From Clostridiales bacterium (GTDB taxonomy: Bacteria > Bacillota > Clostridia > Peptostreptococcales > Anaerovoracaceae): a stretch of 6,023 nucleotides of DNA. Positions 1 through 5,522 of the stretch are shown one piece after another (position 1 is the first letter of the stretch; each line of letters starts with the position of its first letter). The notes under the pieces were generated by a model. The model saw nothing but the letters and a program-made list of their open reading frames with translations, did not search any database and was not told the DNA's origin. Both the position numbers and the translations under genes were made by a program. The stretch is from positions 1-6,023 of the forward strand of contig JAAYHT010000285.1 of NCBI GenBank assembly GCA_012735285.1, given 5' to 3'.

Positions 1-285
1 GATATTTGCTGCGCTTTTAACAAATAACAGGATTCCATTTAGGATCAAGTAATATGGAAGGATATAAGCAACGGTGGAAAATAGCCCTTTAAGCAAATCA
101 GATGTAACCTGCCCAAATCCTCCGGTTGCCTCAGTATGAAGCGAAAGAATTAAAAAGACTCCTATGGCTATAATGATTATAGCCCAGATCTCATCTCTTA
201 GCCTTTTCTTAGCCTTTATTTTTTCTAATGCTTCTTTGTTCTTCGAACCTTTTGGTCTGCCAGGTTTTCTCTTTCGTCCTGCCAT
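1..285 (-). CDS. ftsK: FtsK/SpoIIIE-type DNA translocase, N-terminal membrane part (cut by window edge)
   Basis: Ninety-five codons read from the ATG at 285-283 to the left edge without a stop, so only the N-terminus is present. The first 31 residues are a Lys/Arg-rich cytoplasmic tail (MAGRKRKPGRPKG...). They are followed by a hydrophobic segment at about residues 33-49, a polar loop containing TGGFG at about 54-58, and a second hydrophobic segment at about 68-89 containing the YILPYYL stretch. This layout matches the multi-helix membrane anchor of FtsK/SpoIIIE translocases, hexameric ATPases that pump chromosomal DNA through the division septum. The motor and gamma domains would lie outside the window, so no Walker motif can be checked. 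An AAGGAG site (302-297) lies 11 bases before the ATG and overlaps the uppP stop codon, so the gene is probably co-transcribed and translationally linked with uppP. The family call rests on membrane layout and sequence resemblance only. Confidence 0.78.
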   Translation of the reverse strand, partial: MAGRKRKPGRPKGSKNKEALEKIKAKKRLRDEIWAIIIIAIGVFLILSLHTEATGGFGQVTSDLLKGLFSTVAYILPYYLILNGILLFVKSAANI

Positions 286-300
286 CAATCTATTATCTCC

Positions 301-1143
301 TTAAAAAGATAATGCATAAATAATAACTAAAACACCGATAGCCCAAGTATAAATCGAAAAGAAATATAGCTTTTTGTTAGATATAACTCGAATCATTGTT
401 TTGATTGCAATTACACCAGATATGGCTGACTCTACAACACCGATTAGAATTGGTAATATGAGTGCAGTATCGAAGCCTTGGTCTAGTTGTTTCAATGCAT
501 CTGGTATTTCTAATATTACCGCTCCAATAATTGAAGGGATTGAGATTAAGAATGAAAATTTTACTGCCAACTTACGATTTAGTCCAGAAAAAAGGCTTCC
601 TACTATGGTAGCACCAGATCGCGATATGCCAGGTGCAATTGCAAAAGATTGAAATATACCTACAAGTACAGCATCTCTAAACTTCATACGGGATATATCT
701 TTTTTGCCCTGAGTTATGCGTTCAACAATCCATAATATTGTACCAGTTATAATCAAGCATATACCGATAGCAGTCAATGAATTATATAGGCCTGAAAAAA
801 AGTCTTTAAAAATATAGCCAATTAATGCTGTAGGAATAGTTGCTACAATTATCATAAAGCCGAGCCGTCTTGTCTCATTGGCATTGATGCGTAAACCTCT
901 GCCTGTAAAAATATCCTTTATAGTATATATTAATTCAATTATGAGGCCCCATATTTCTTTATAATAAACTATGAACAAAGATATTAATGTACCGAAATGT
1001 AACAATACTGCAAACGTTAATACCCTATCCCCTTCAATGCCAAAAATATATTGGAGAATTGCTAGATGGCCAGAACTACTAATAGGTAAAAACTCGGCAA
1101 GTCCTTGTACAATCCCCAATATAATGCCTTCAAAAATAGTCAA
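301..1143 (-). CDS. uppP: Undecaprenyl-diphosphatase (UppP/BacA family)
   Basis: This 280-residue integral membrane phosphatase converts undecaprenyl diphosphate to undecaprenyl phosphate, recycling the lipid carrier for peptidoglycan and other wall polymers; the family also confers bacitracin tolerance. Both signature regions are visible. The first is the (E/Q)xxxE loop with Q13 and E17, running into PISSSGH at 20-26. The second is PGISRSGAT at 171-179, whose R175 corresponds to the catalytic arginine of E. coli BacA. Hydrophobic helices fill the rest, and the length is normal for the family. The start is TTG: the next Met is residue 97, well past the first catalytic motif, and a GTGAGG site (1156-1151) sits 7 bases upstream. 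Its stop overlaps the binding site of the ftsK-like gene, giving a wall-and-division pair. It is transcribed divergently from asd, from an extended -10 promoter about 38 bases upstream. Confidence 0.97.
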   Translation of the reverse strand: MTIFEGIILGIVQGLAEFLPISSSGHLAILQYIFGIEGDRVLTFAVLLHFGTLISLFIVYYKEIWGLIIELIYTIKDIFTGRGLRINANETRRLGFMIIVATIPTALIGYIFKDFFSGLYNSLTAIGICLIITGTILWIVERITQGKKDISRMKFRDAVLVGIFQSFAIAPGISRSGATIVGSLFSGLNRKLAVKFSFLISIPSIIGAVILEIPDALKQLDQGFDTALILPILIGVVESAISGVIAIKTMIRVISNKKLYFFSIYTWAIGVLVIIYALSF

Positions 1144-1180
1144 TACAAAACCTCACTTTCAGTGCTAAAATATCCTATCT

Positions 1181-1209
1181 ATTATATCACTTTGATACTG
1201 GAAATTGAA
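1181..1209 (-). promoter_or_regulatory. Extended -10 promoter for uppP
   Basis: On the minus strand 1189-1181 reads TGATATAAT, a perfect TATAAT hexamer preceded by TGn, the extended -10 element of sigma-A promoters. The -35 position at 17-base spacing (1209-1204) reads TTCAAT, matching only 3 of 6 bases, which is typical when an extended -10 is present. The predicted start is near 1174, giving a leader of about 30 bases before the uppP TTG. It overlaps the plus-strand asd promoter P1. Confidence 0.68.
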
Positions 1210-1220
1210 TACAATATAAT
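1192..1220 (+). promoter_or_regulatory. Sigma-A promoter P1 for asd-dapA-dapB
   Basis: TTGATA (1192-1197) and TATAAT (1215-1220) are separated by exactly 17 bases, an 11 of 12 match to the sigma-A consensus. The predicted start is near 1227, which leaves a leader of about 100 bases before asd. The region is very AT-rich, so chance TATAAT copies exist (another lies at 1227-1232), but the paired -35 supports this one. Confidence 0.68.
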
Positions 1221-1232
1221 AAAAATTATAAT

Positions 1233-1261
1233 TTAACATTTTTAATACATTGTTATATAAT
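1233..1261 (+). promoter_or_regulatory. Sigma-A promoter P2 for asd-dapA-dapB
   Basis: TTAACA (1233-1238) and TATAAT (1256-1261) are again 17 bases apart and match 11 of 12 consensus bases. The predicted start is near 1268, giving a leader of about 58 bases. P2 lies 41 bases downstream of P1, so the two would form a tandem pair. Sequence alone cannot say which dominates. Confidence 0.6.
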
Positions 1262-1291
1262 AATAACCTAAGTATACTAACAGAAAAAAAT

Positions 1292-1307
1292 TTGAATATA
1301 AATTCAA
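1292..1307. repeat. Inverted repeat in the asd leader, possible operator
   Basis: TTGAAT (1292-1297) and ATTCAA (1302-1307) form a perfect 6-base inverted repeat around ATAA. It ends 5 bases before the asd ribosome binding site (GAGGAGG, 1313-1319). It could be a repressor site downstream of P2 or a weak RNA hairpin near the binding site. In DNA this AT-rich a repeat of this size can also arise by chance. Confidence 0.3.
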
Positions 1308-1325
1308 TTAACGAGGAGGATAAAA

Positions 1326-2318
1326 ATGAGCAAAAAACCAAATCTAGCTATTGTTGGTGCAACAGGTCTTGTTGGCAGCACCATATTAAAAGTTTTAGAG
1401 GAGAGAGATTTTCCTTTTGAAAACCTATACTTCATGGCATCAGCTAAATCAGCTGGGACAGAGATAACATTTAAAGGCAAGACATATACTGTAGAAGAAT
1501 TAAAAGAAGATTCTTTTGATAAGCCTATCGACATCGCAATGTTTTCCGCAGGCGGTTCTACCAGCCAAAAATTTGCACCTATCGCTGCTTCAAAAGGTGT
1601 TGTGGTAGTCGATAACAGCAGTGCATGGAGAATGGACCCTGATGTACCTCTTATCGTCCCTGAAGTCAATCCAGAAGACATTTCGTGGCACAAGGGTATC
1701 ATTGCCAACCCAAACTGTTCCACAATACAAGCCGTAGTTGCTTTAAAACCCTTGCATGACAAATATGGAATAAAGAGGATCATTTTTTCAACCTATCAAG
1801 CTGTATCAGGTTCAGGGCTTAAGGGTATTAATGATCTCAAAAACGGCCTAGCAGGAAATGACACTTTTGAAGCATACCCACACCCTATTGCTGGTAACTG
1901 CATCCCTCATATCGATACCTTCACGGAAAATGGATATACAAAAGAAGAGATGAAGATGATAAACGAAACAAAAAAGATTTTAGGTGATGACAATATCCGC
2001 ATAACTGCAACAACTGTCAGAGTTCCTGTGTTCAGCTCACACAGCGAATCTATCAACCTCGAACTTGAAAAATCTTTTGAGCTAGAAGATGTTAGAGAAT
2101 TATTTAAAACAGCTCCTGGATGTGTAGTAATGGATGAACCAGCTAATAATGTATATCCTCTAGCACGTGAAGCAGCAGGAAAGGACGAAGTATTTATTGG
2201 AAGAATACGTAGAGATTTCAGTATAGAGAACGGTCTCAACCTTTGGGTTGTAGCAGACAATATTAGAAAGGGCGCGGCTACAAACGCCGTACAAATTGCC
2301 GAATTGCTTATTAAATAA
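1326..2318 (+). CDS. asd: Aspartate-semialdehyde dehydrogenase
   Basis: This 330-residue cytoplasmic enzyme reduces L-aspartyl-4-phosphate to L-aspartate-4-semialdehyde with NADPH, at the branch point to lysine/diaminopimelate and to threonine/methionine. The N-terminal dinucleotide-binding loop GATGLVGST spans residues 11-19. The catalytic cysteine is C131 in NPNCSTIQ (128-135), with QAVSGSG at 158-164. R232 and H239 in the RVPVFSSHSES stretch match the substrate-binding Arg and catalytic His of the family. Length is normal and no key residue is missing. The ATG is fixed by a strong GAGGAGG site 6 bases upstream and by the early start of the Rossmann strand. It is first of three plus-strand genes, 19 bases before dapA, and appears to be driven by two tandem promoters. 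I saw no lysine riboswitch or T-box in its short leader. Confidence 0.97.
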   Translation: MSKKPNLAIVGATGLVGSTILKVLEERDFPFENLYFMASAKSAGTEITFKGKTYTVEELKEDSFDKPIDIAMFSAGGSTSQKFAPIAASKGVVVVDNSSAWRMDPDVPLIVPEVNPEDISWHKGIIANPNCSTIQAVVALKPLHDKYGIKRIIFSTYQAVSGSGLKGINDLKNGLAGNDTFEAYPHPIAGNCIPHIDTFTENGYTKEEMKMINETKKILGDDNIRITATTVRVPVFSSHSESINLELEKSFELEDVRELFKTAPGCVVMDEPANNVYPLAREAAGKDEVFIGRIRRDFSIENGLNLWVVADNIRKGAATNAVQIAELLIK

Positions 2319-2337
2319 AGCAAGTGAGGTGTTTTTA

Positions 2338-3216
2338 ATGACATTATTTACAGGCGTAGGAACGGCCTTAGTAACGCCGTTTCTAAATGGAGAAGTTGAC
2401 TTTTCCAGCCTGGGTCAATTAATCGATTGGCAAATCCAGCAGGAAATTGATGCTCTTGTCATCTGCGGTACAACCGGTGAGGCATCTACCCTAAATGATG
2501 AAGAACATATAGCAACCGTTGAATATGCTGTTAGATATACTGCTGGAAGAGTTCCCGTAATAGGAGGAGCAGGAAGTAATGACACCCAACATGCAATAGA
2601 AATGAGTCAAGCTTTAGAACAAGTTGGAGTAGATGGACTTCTTTTAGTAACACCCTATTACAATAAATGTACCGATAGAGGACTGATAAAACACTATACT
2701 GCCATTGCGGACAGCGTTGACATACCAGCAATACTATACTCTGTCCCCGGTCGCACAGGTGTAAACATCAGTCCTTTTGTAGTTAAAAATCTTAGAGATC
2801 ATCCAAATATTGTTGGAATAAAGGAAGCTAGCGGAAATATCGCTCAAGTTGTAGAAATTGCAAAATATGTAGATGATGATTTCGCACTCTATTCAGGAAA
2901 TGACGAGATGATAGTTCCACTCCTTTCTGTTGGCGGCATAGGCGCAATTTCAGTTGTATCAAACATAATTCCAAAAGACACACATCTGATGGTTAAGAAA
3001 TATCTGGATGGAGATACTGAATCTGCTTGTAACCTTCAGCTAGCCATGAAATCATTAATAGATGCCATGTTCTGTGAGGTAAATCCGATTCCTGTCAAAG
3101 CAGCTCTATATTATATGGGTAAAATAGCGCTGGAATATCGCTTGCCTTTATGCGAACCTGCACCGGAATCTGTTGAGTTAATAAAAAGTGAACTCAGTTC
3201 ATACGGTTTAATATAA
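2338..3216 (+). CDS. dapA: 4-hydroxy-tetrahydrodipicolinate synthase (dihydrodipicolinate synthase)
   Basis: DapA condenses pyruvate with aspartate semialdehyde, the committed step to diaminopimelate and lysine. The 292-residue TIM-barrel protein shows CGTTGEAS at 43-50 (T45, T46), Y108 in TPYYNK, Y134 and R139 in YSVPGRTG (134-141), and the Schiff-base lysine K162 in GIKEASGN (160-167). All expected catalytic residues are present. The frame is open further upstream, to a TTG at 2296 inside asd, but the ATG at 2338 is preferred: GTGAGGTG lies 6 bases before it and the protein then begins at the usual place (TGVGTALVTPF). At the positions of the E. coli lysine feedback site, N81 and H57 match N80 and H56, whereas D54 replaces H53 and H85 replaces E84, so feedback sensitivity is uncertain. 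It sits between asd and dapB in one operon. Confidence 0.97.
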   Translation: MTLFTGVGTALVTPFLNGEVDFSSLGQLIDWQIQQEIDALVICGTTGEASTLNDEEHIATVEYAVRYTAGRVPVIGGAGSNDTQHAIEMSQALEQVGVDGLLLVTPYYNKCTDRGLIKHYTAIADSVDIPAILYSVPGRTGVNISPFVVKNLRDHPNIVGIKEASGNIAQVVEIAKYVDDDFALYSGNDEMIVPLLSVGGIGAISVVSNIIPKDTHLMVKKYLDGDTESACNLQLAMKSLIDAMFCEVNPIPVKAALYYMGKIALEYRLPLCEPAPESVELIKSELSSYGLI

Positions 3217-3228
3217 GGTGGTGTTCTT

Positions 3229-3921
3229 TTGAAAATAATTATTCATGGTTGTAATGTCAGAATGGGGAAAGTTCTCGCTAATCTAATAACTAAGGAGAAA
3301 GACTTAGATATATTATGCGGTATAGATCTAAACCAGAATATAACCTACAAAGCTTCATTTCCGATATATAAAGAATTTGGAGATAGAGAATTAAATGCAG
3401 ATGTTGTAATAGACTTTTCACACCACACAGCAATAAAACCGATGCTTGCTTGGTGTATATTGCATCGGGTACCTATAGTAATAGCGACAACAGGTTTGGG
3501 GCCAGAGGAGCATCGTATAATTCAAGAAGCCGCAAAACAGATACCAATATTTCAATCAGCAAATATGTCGATAGGGGTAAATACTTTATGTAGAATATTA
3601 GAAATTGCGTCTAATTCTTTAGGACCGTCTTTTGATGTTGAAATATTCGAAAAACATCATAAGCATAAAAAAGATGCACCTAGCGGTACTGCCTTTATGT
3701 TAGTTGATGCCGTTGGGCATAGTTGCCCGATTCATTCAATTAGATCAGGGACTATACCGGGCGAGCATACAGTCATATTTGCAGGTTCAGATGAAGTATT
3801 GACAATAACACATACAGCATATTCGCGTGAGATTTTTGCACGTGGCGCTATAGCAGCTGCAAAATTTATAGTAAACCAAACTCCTGGTTTATATAACATG
3901 AAGGATTTAATTAAGGAATAA
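3229..3921 (+). CDS. dapB: 4-hydroxy-tetrahydrodipicolinate reductase, short variant
   Basis: DapB reduces the DapA product to tetrahydrodipicolinate with NAD(P)H. The family signature EKHHKHKKDAPSGTA lies at 141-155, with H143, H144 and K147 matching the catalytic His, the following His and the catalytic Lys of E. coli DapB. ATTG at 86-89 and GTIPGEHTVIFAG at 174-186 also fit. Two features are odd. The nucleotide-binding loop reads GCNVRMG (7-13), with V10 in place of the central glycine of GxxGxxG. The protein is only 230 residues against roughly 240-270 usually, mainly because the stretch between SGTA and HSIRSG is about 24 residues shorter than in E. coli. The TTG start is supported by AAGGTGG 7 bases upstream and by the absence of another Met before the binding loop. 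That site overlaps the dapA stop, so translation is probably coupled. Last gene of the operon. Confidence 0.94.
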   Translation: MKIIIHGCNVRMGKVLANLITKEKDLDILCGIDLNQNITYKASFPIYKEFGDRELNADVVIDFSHHTAIKPMLAWCILHRVPIVIATTGLGPEEHRIIQEAAKQIPIFQSANMSIGVNTLCRILEIASNSLGPSFDVEIFEKHHKHKKDAPSGTAFMLVDAVGHSCPIHSIRSGTIPGEHTVIFAGSDEVLTITHTAYSREIFARGAIAAAKFIVNQTPGLYNMKDLIKE

Positions 3922-3943
3922 AAAAAGGGGGGCTATCCCCCCC
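3920..3943 (-). terminator. Intrinsic terminator between convergent dapB and rpmF
   Basis: Six G (3927-3932), the loop CTAT and seven C (3937-3943) form a pure G:C stem of 6 pairs. Read on the minus strand the stem is followed by seven T (3926-3920), so it is a canonical intrinsic terminator for transcripts coming from ackA/rpmF. On the plus strand the stem is followed by TAAATTAATT, a poor T tract, so termination of dapB by this hairpin is less certain. It starts at the last base pairs of the dapB stop codon. Confidence 0.85.
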
Positions 3944-3980
3944 TAAATTAATTGCTTTTGCGAGATATTAGTCAATATAT

Positions 3981-4157
3981 CTACTCGGCTACAACTTCCT
4001 TTCCGTCGTAATAGTTACAATTCGGACATACTCTATGTGGAAGTTTTGGCTCGTGACACTGCGGACATGTTGATAATGAAGGAGCTACCTTCTTCATGTT
4101 TGGCGATCTTCTCTTATCTCTTCTCGCTTTTGATACCTTACCCTTTGGTACTGCCAT
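3981..4157 (-). CDS. rpmF: 50S ribosomal protein L32 (zinc-ribbon form)
   Basis: This 58-residue basic protein is the large-subunit ribosomal protein bL32. It begins MAVPKGKVSKARRDKRR, the typical L32 start, and carries four cysteines, C31 and C34 (CPQC) and C44 and C47 (CPNC), which form the zinc ribbon of the C+ type. The ATG at 4157-4155 is chosen over a GTG at 4166-4164: the strong AGGAGGTG site (4171-4164) would overlap the GTG but lies 6 bases before the ATG, and the mature family start follows. It lies 69 bases after ackA and has a near-ideal promoter of its own; read-through from ackA is also possible. In many Firmicutes a DUF177 (YceD) gene directly precedes rpmF, but none fits here. 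The hairpin at 3943-3920 ends the unit. Confidence 0.95.
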   Translation of the reverse strand: MAVPKGKVSKARRDKRRSPNMKKVAPSLSTCPQCHEPKLPHRVCPNCNYYDGKEVVAE

Positions 4158-4175
4158 TCCTTGCACCTCCTTTTG

Positions 4176-4194
4176 TGTGTACGAACGTTACACA
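4176..4194. repeat. Inverted repeat over the predicted rpmF transcription start, possible operator
   Basis: TGTGTA (4176-4181) and TACACA (4189-4194) are perfect inverted arms around the 7 bases CGAACGT. The repeat runs from the last base of the rpmF -10 hexamer across the predicted start (near 4187), a classical place for a repressor. A second short palindrome, TACATGTA (4198-4205), lies at and just upstream of the -10. I do not recognise either as the site of a known regulator. Confidence 0.42.
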
Positions 4195-4222
4195 TTATAC
4201 ATGTACGATTATTCTTTGTCAA
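4194..4222 (-). promoter_or_regulatory. Perfect-consensus sigma-A promoter for rpmF
   Basis: On the minus strand TTGACA (4222-4217) and TATAAT (4199-4194) are separated by exactly 17 bases, a 12 of 12 match to the sigma-A consensus. The -35 begins 5 bases after the ackA stop codon. The predicted start is near 4187, giving a leader of about 30 bases with the rpmF ribosome binding site. Such strength suits a ribosomal protein gene. Confidence 0.88.
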
Positions 4223-4226
4223 CAAC

Positions 4227-5429
4227 TTATTTATTTTTGCTGAGGATTTCGACAGTATCCATAGCGATCATTAACTCTTCGTTTGTTGGTATTAGTAATA
4301 CTTTTACTTTTGAATCATCCGCACTAATTATTGCCTCACTAGCACGCACATTATTTTTATCAGCATCCAATTTGACTCCAATGCCATCTAAATCACTGCA
4401 AATCATTTCTCTCATGTCGATATCATTTTCTCCGATTCCAGCTGTAAATACTATGGCATCAGCACCATTCATCTTAGCCATATAGGATCCAATATATGAC
4501 TTAACCCTGTAAGCAAATACTTTCAAAGTTAGCTGGGCTCTCTCGTTTCCTTGGCGTGCAGCTTCTTCTAAATCTCTGAAGTCGCTACTAATACCAGAGA
4601 TACCCTGTACACCTGATTTTTTATTTAGAATCTGAAGAACTTCTTCAGCGCTAATTCCTTCTTTTTCTTTAATAAATGTGATTACTGCAGGGTCAATTGC
4701 ACCTGATCTGGTTCCCATTACAAGCCCGTCTAAAGGAGTGAATCCCATACTTGTATCTATGCATACGCCGTTCTTTACTGCTGCACAGCTTGCACCGTTT
4801 CCTAGATGGCAGGTAATAATTCTAAGATTTCCTATTTCTTCACCTAGCATTTCAGCAGCACGCATTGCTACATATTTATGGCTAGTACCGTGGAATCCAT
4901 ATTTTCTAATTCCATACTTCTCATAATATTCATAAGGTATAGCATAAATATATGCTTCTGGAGGCATAGTTTGGTGAAAGGCTGTATCGAAAACACCAAC
5001 CATCGGTGTATTAGGCATTAATTCTTTACAAGCTTCAATCCCTAAAATATTTGGAGGATTATGAAGAGGTGCTAAATCGCTACATTCTCTAAGTGCATCC
5101 ATAACATCATCAGTGATCAATACTGAGCTAGCATATTTTTCACCAGCATGCACTACTCTATGACCAACTGCTTCGATTTCATCCATAGACTTTACAACGC
5201 CATGGTTTTCATCTAACAAAGCATTTAATACGTGCTCAATAGCATCCTTATGGTTCTTCATAGGAGTTTCTAGAACAAATTTATCTGCTCCTACTTTTTC
5301 ATGTTTAATTGCAGAACCATCGATACCAATTCTTTCAACAAGACCTTTTGCTAAAAGAGTCGAAGTAGACATATCAAGTACTTGATATTTTAATGATGAG
5401 CTACCACAATTGACAACTAATACTTTCAT
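4227..5429 (-). CDS. ackA: Acetate kinase
   Basis: AckA catalyses acetyl phosphate + ADP to acetate + ATP and back; in fermenters it yields ATP at the end of the phosphotransacetylase-acetate kinase pathway. The 400-residue length is typical. Both family signatures are present: VVNCGSSSLKY (5-15, with N7) and VGVFDTAFHQTMP (144-156, with D148). R91 (GHRVVHAG), H180 (YGFHGTSHKY), R241 (GTRSGAIDP) and E384 (PTNEE) correspond in position and context to the active-site residues known from the Methanosarcina enzyme. ATP-site stretches HLGNGAS (208-214) and FTAGIGEND (328-336) are intact. The ATG has an AAAGGAG site 8 bases upstream. It lies downstream of tmcAL on the same strand but has its own promoter. 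No phosphotransacetylase gene is in the window. Confidence 0.98.
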   Translation of the reverse strand: MKVLVVNCGSSSLKYQVLDMSTSTLLAKGLVERIGIDGSAIKHEKVGADKFVLETPMKNHKDAIEHVLNALLDENHGVVKSMDEIEAVGHRVVHAGEKYASSVLITDDVMDALRECSDLAPLHNPPNILGIEACKELMPNTPMVGVFDTAFHQTMPPEAYIYAIPYEYYEKYGIRKYGFHGTSHKYVAMRAAEMLGEEIGNLRIITCHLGNGASCAAVKNGVCIDTSMGFTPLDGLVMGTRSGAIDPAVITFIKEKEGISAEEVLQILNKKSGVQGISGISSDFRDLEEAARQGNERAQLTLKVFAYRVKSYIGSYMAKMNGADAIVFTAGIGENDIDMREMICSDLDGIGVKLDADKNNVRASEAIISADDSKVKVLLIPTNEELMIAMDTVEILSKNK

Positions 5430-5485
5430 AAATATATCTCCTTTACTTCTATCTTTAATTTTATTAATTATCTCTAACCGGGGAT

Positions 5486-5514
5486 ATTATAACATTGAAA
5501 TTGTTAAATAACCA
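5486..5514 (-). promoter_or_regulatory. Extended -10 promoter for ackA
   Basis: On the minus strand 5494-5486 reads TGTTATAAT, a perfect -10 hexamer with the TGn extension. The -35 position at 17-base spacing reads TGGTTA, only 3 of 6, so recognition would rest on the extended -10. The predicted start is near 5479, with a leader of about 50 bases. It lies in the 93-base gap between tmcAL and ackA, in which I see no convincing terminator, so ackA may also receive read-through from tmcAL. Confidence 0.62.
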
Positions 5515-5522
5515 GCAAATTT

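Noticed and set aside
374..652. Plus-strand open frames opposite uppP (also 971-1168)
   Set aside because: They are antisense to the conserved uppP motifs and have no protein features of their own.
1252..1267. GTTAT/ATAAC small hairpin in the asd leader as a riboswitch element
   Set aside because: It is only five A/T-rich pairs around a 6-base loop, overlaps the P2 -10 box, and would not be stable as regulatory RNA.
1271..1278. AGTATACT palindrome in the asd leader as an operator
   Set aside because: It is eight bases with no repeat elsewhere in the window, too short to support on its own.
1304..1783. Long minus-strand open frame opposite asd
   Set aside because: It lies antisense to the well-supported asd gene, has no family motif, and reflects the complementary codons of asd.
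2296..2337. Possible 14-residue N-terminal extension of DapA from a TTG
   Set aside because: It would overlap asd and lacks a good binding site, while the ATG at 2338 has GTGAGGTG at proper spacing and gives the usual DapA start.
1907..2344. Minus-strand open frame opposite the end of asd
   Set aside because: It is low-complexity Ser/Leu-rich, antisense to asd, and matches no recognisable family.
2531..2731. Minus-strand open frame opposite dapA
   Set aside because: It is a short shadow of dapA with no ribosome binding site or motif.
4096..4485. Plus-strand open frames opposite rpmF and ackA (also 4037-4243 and 4678-4926)
   Set aside because: They are antisense to strongly supported genes and their composition is that of a reverse-frame shadow.
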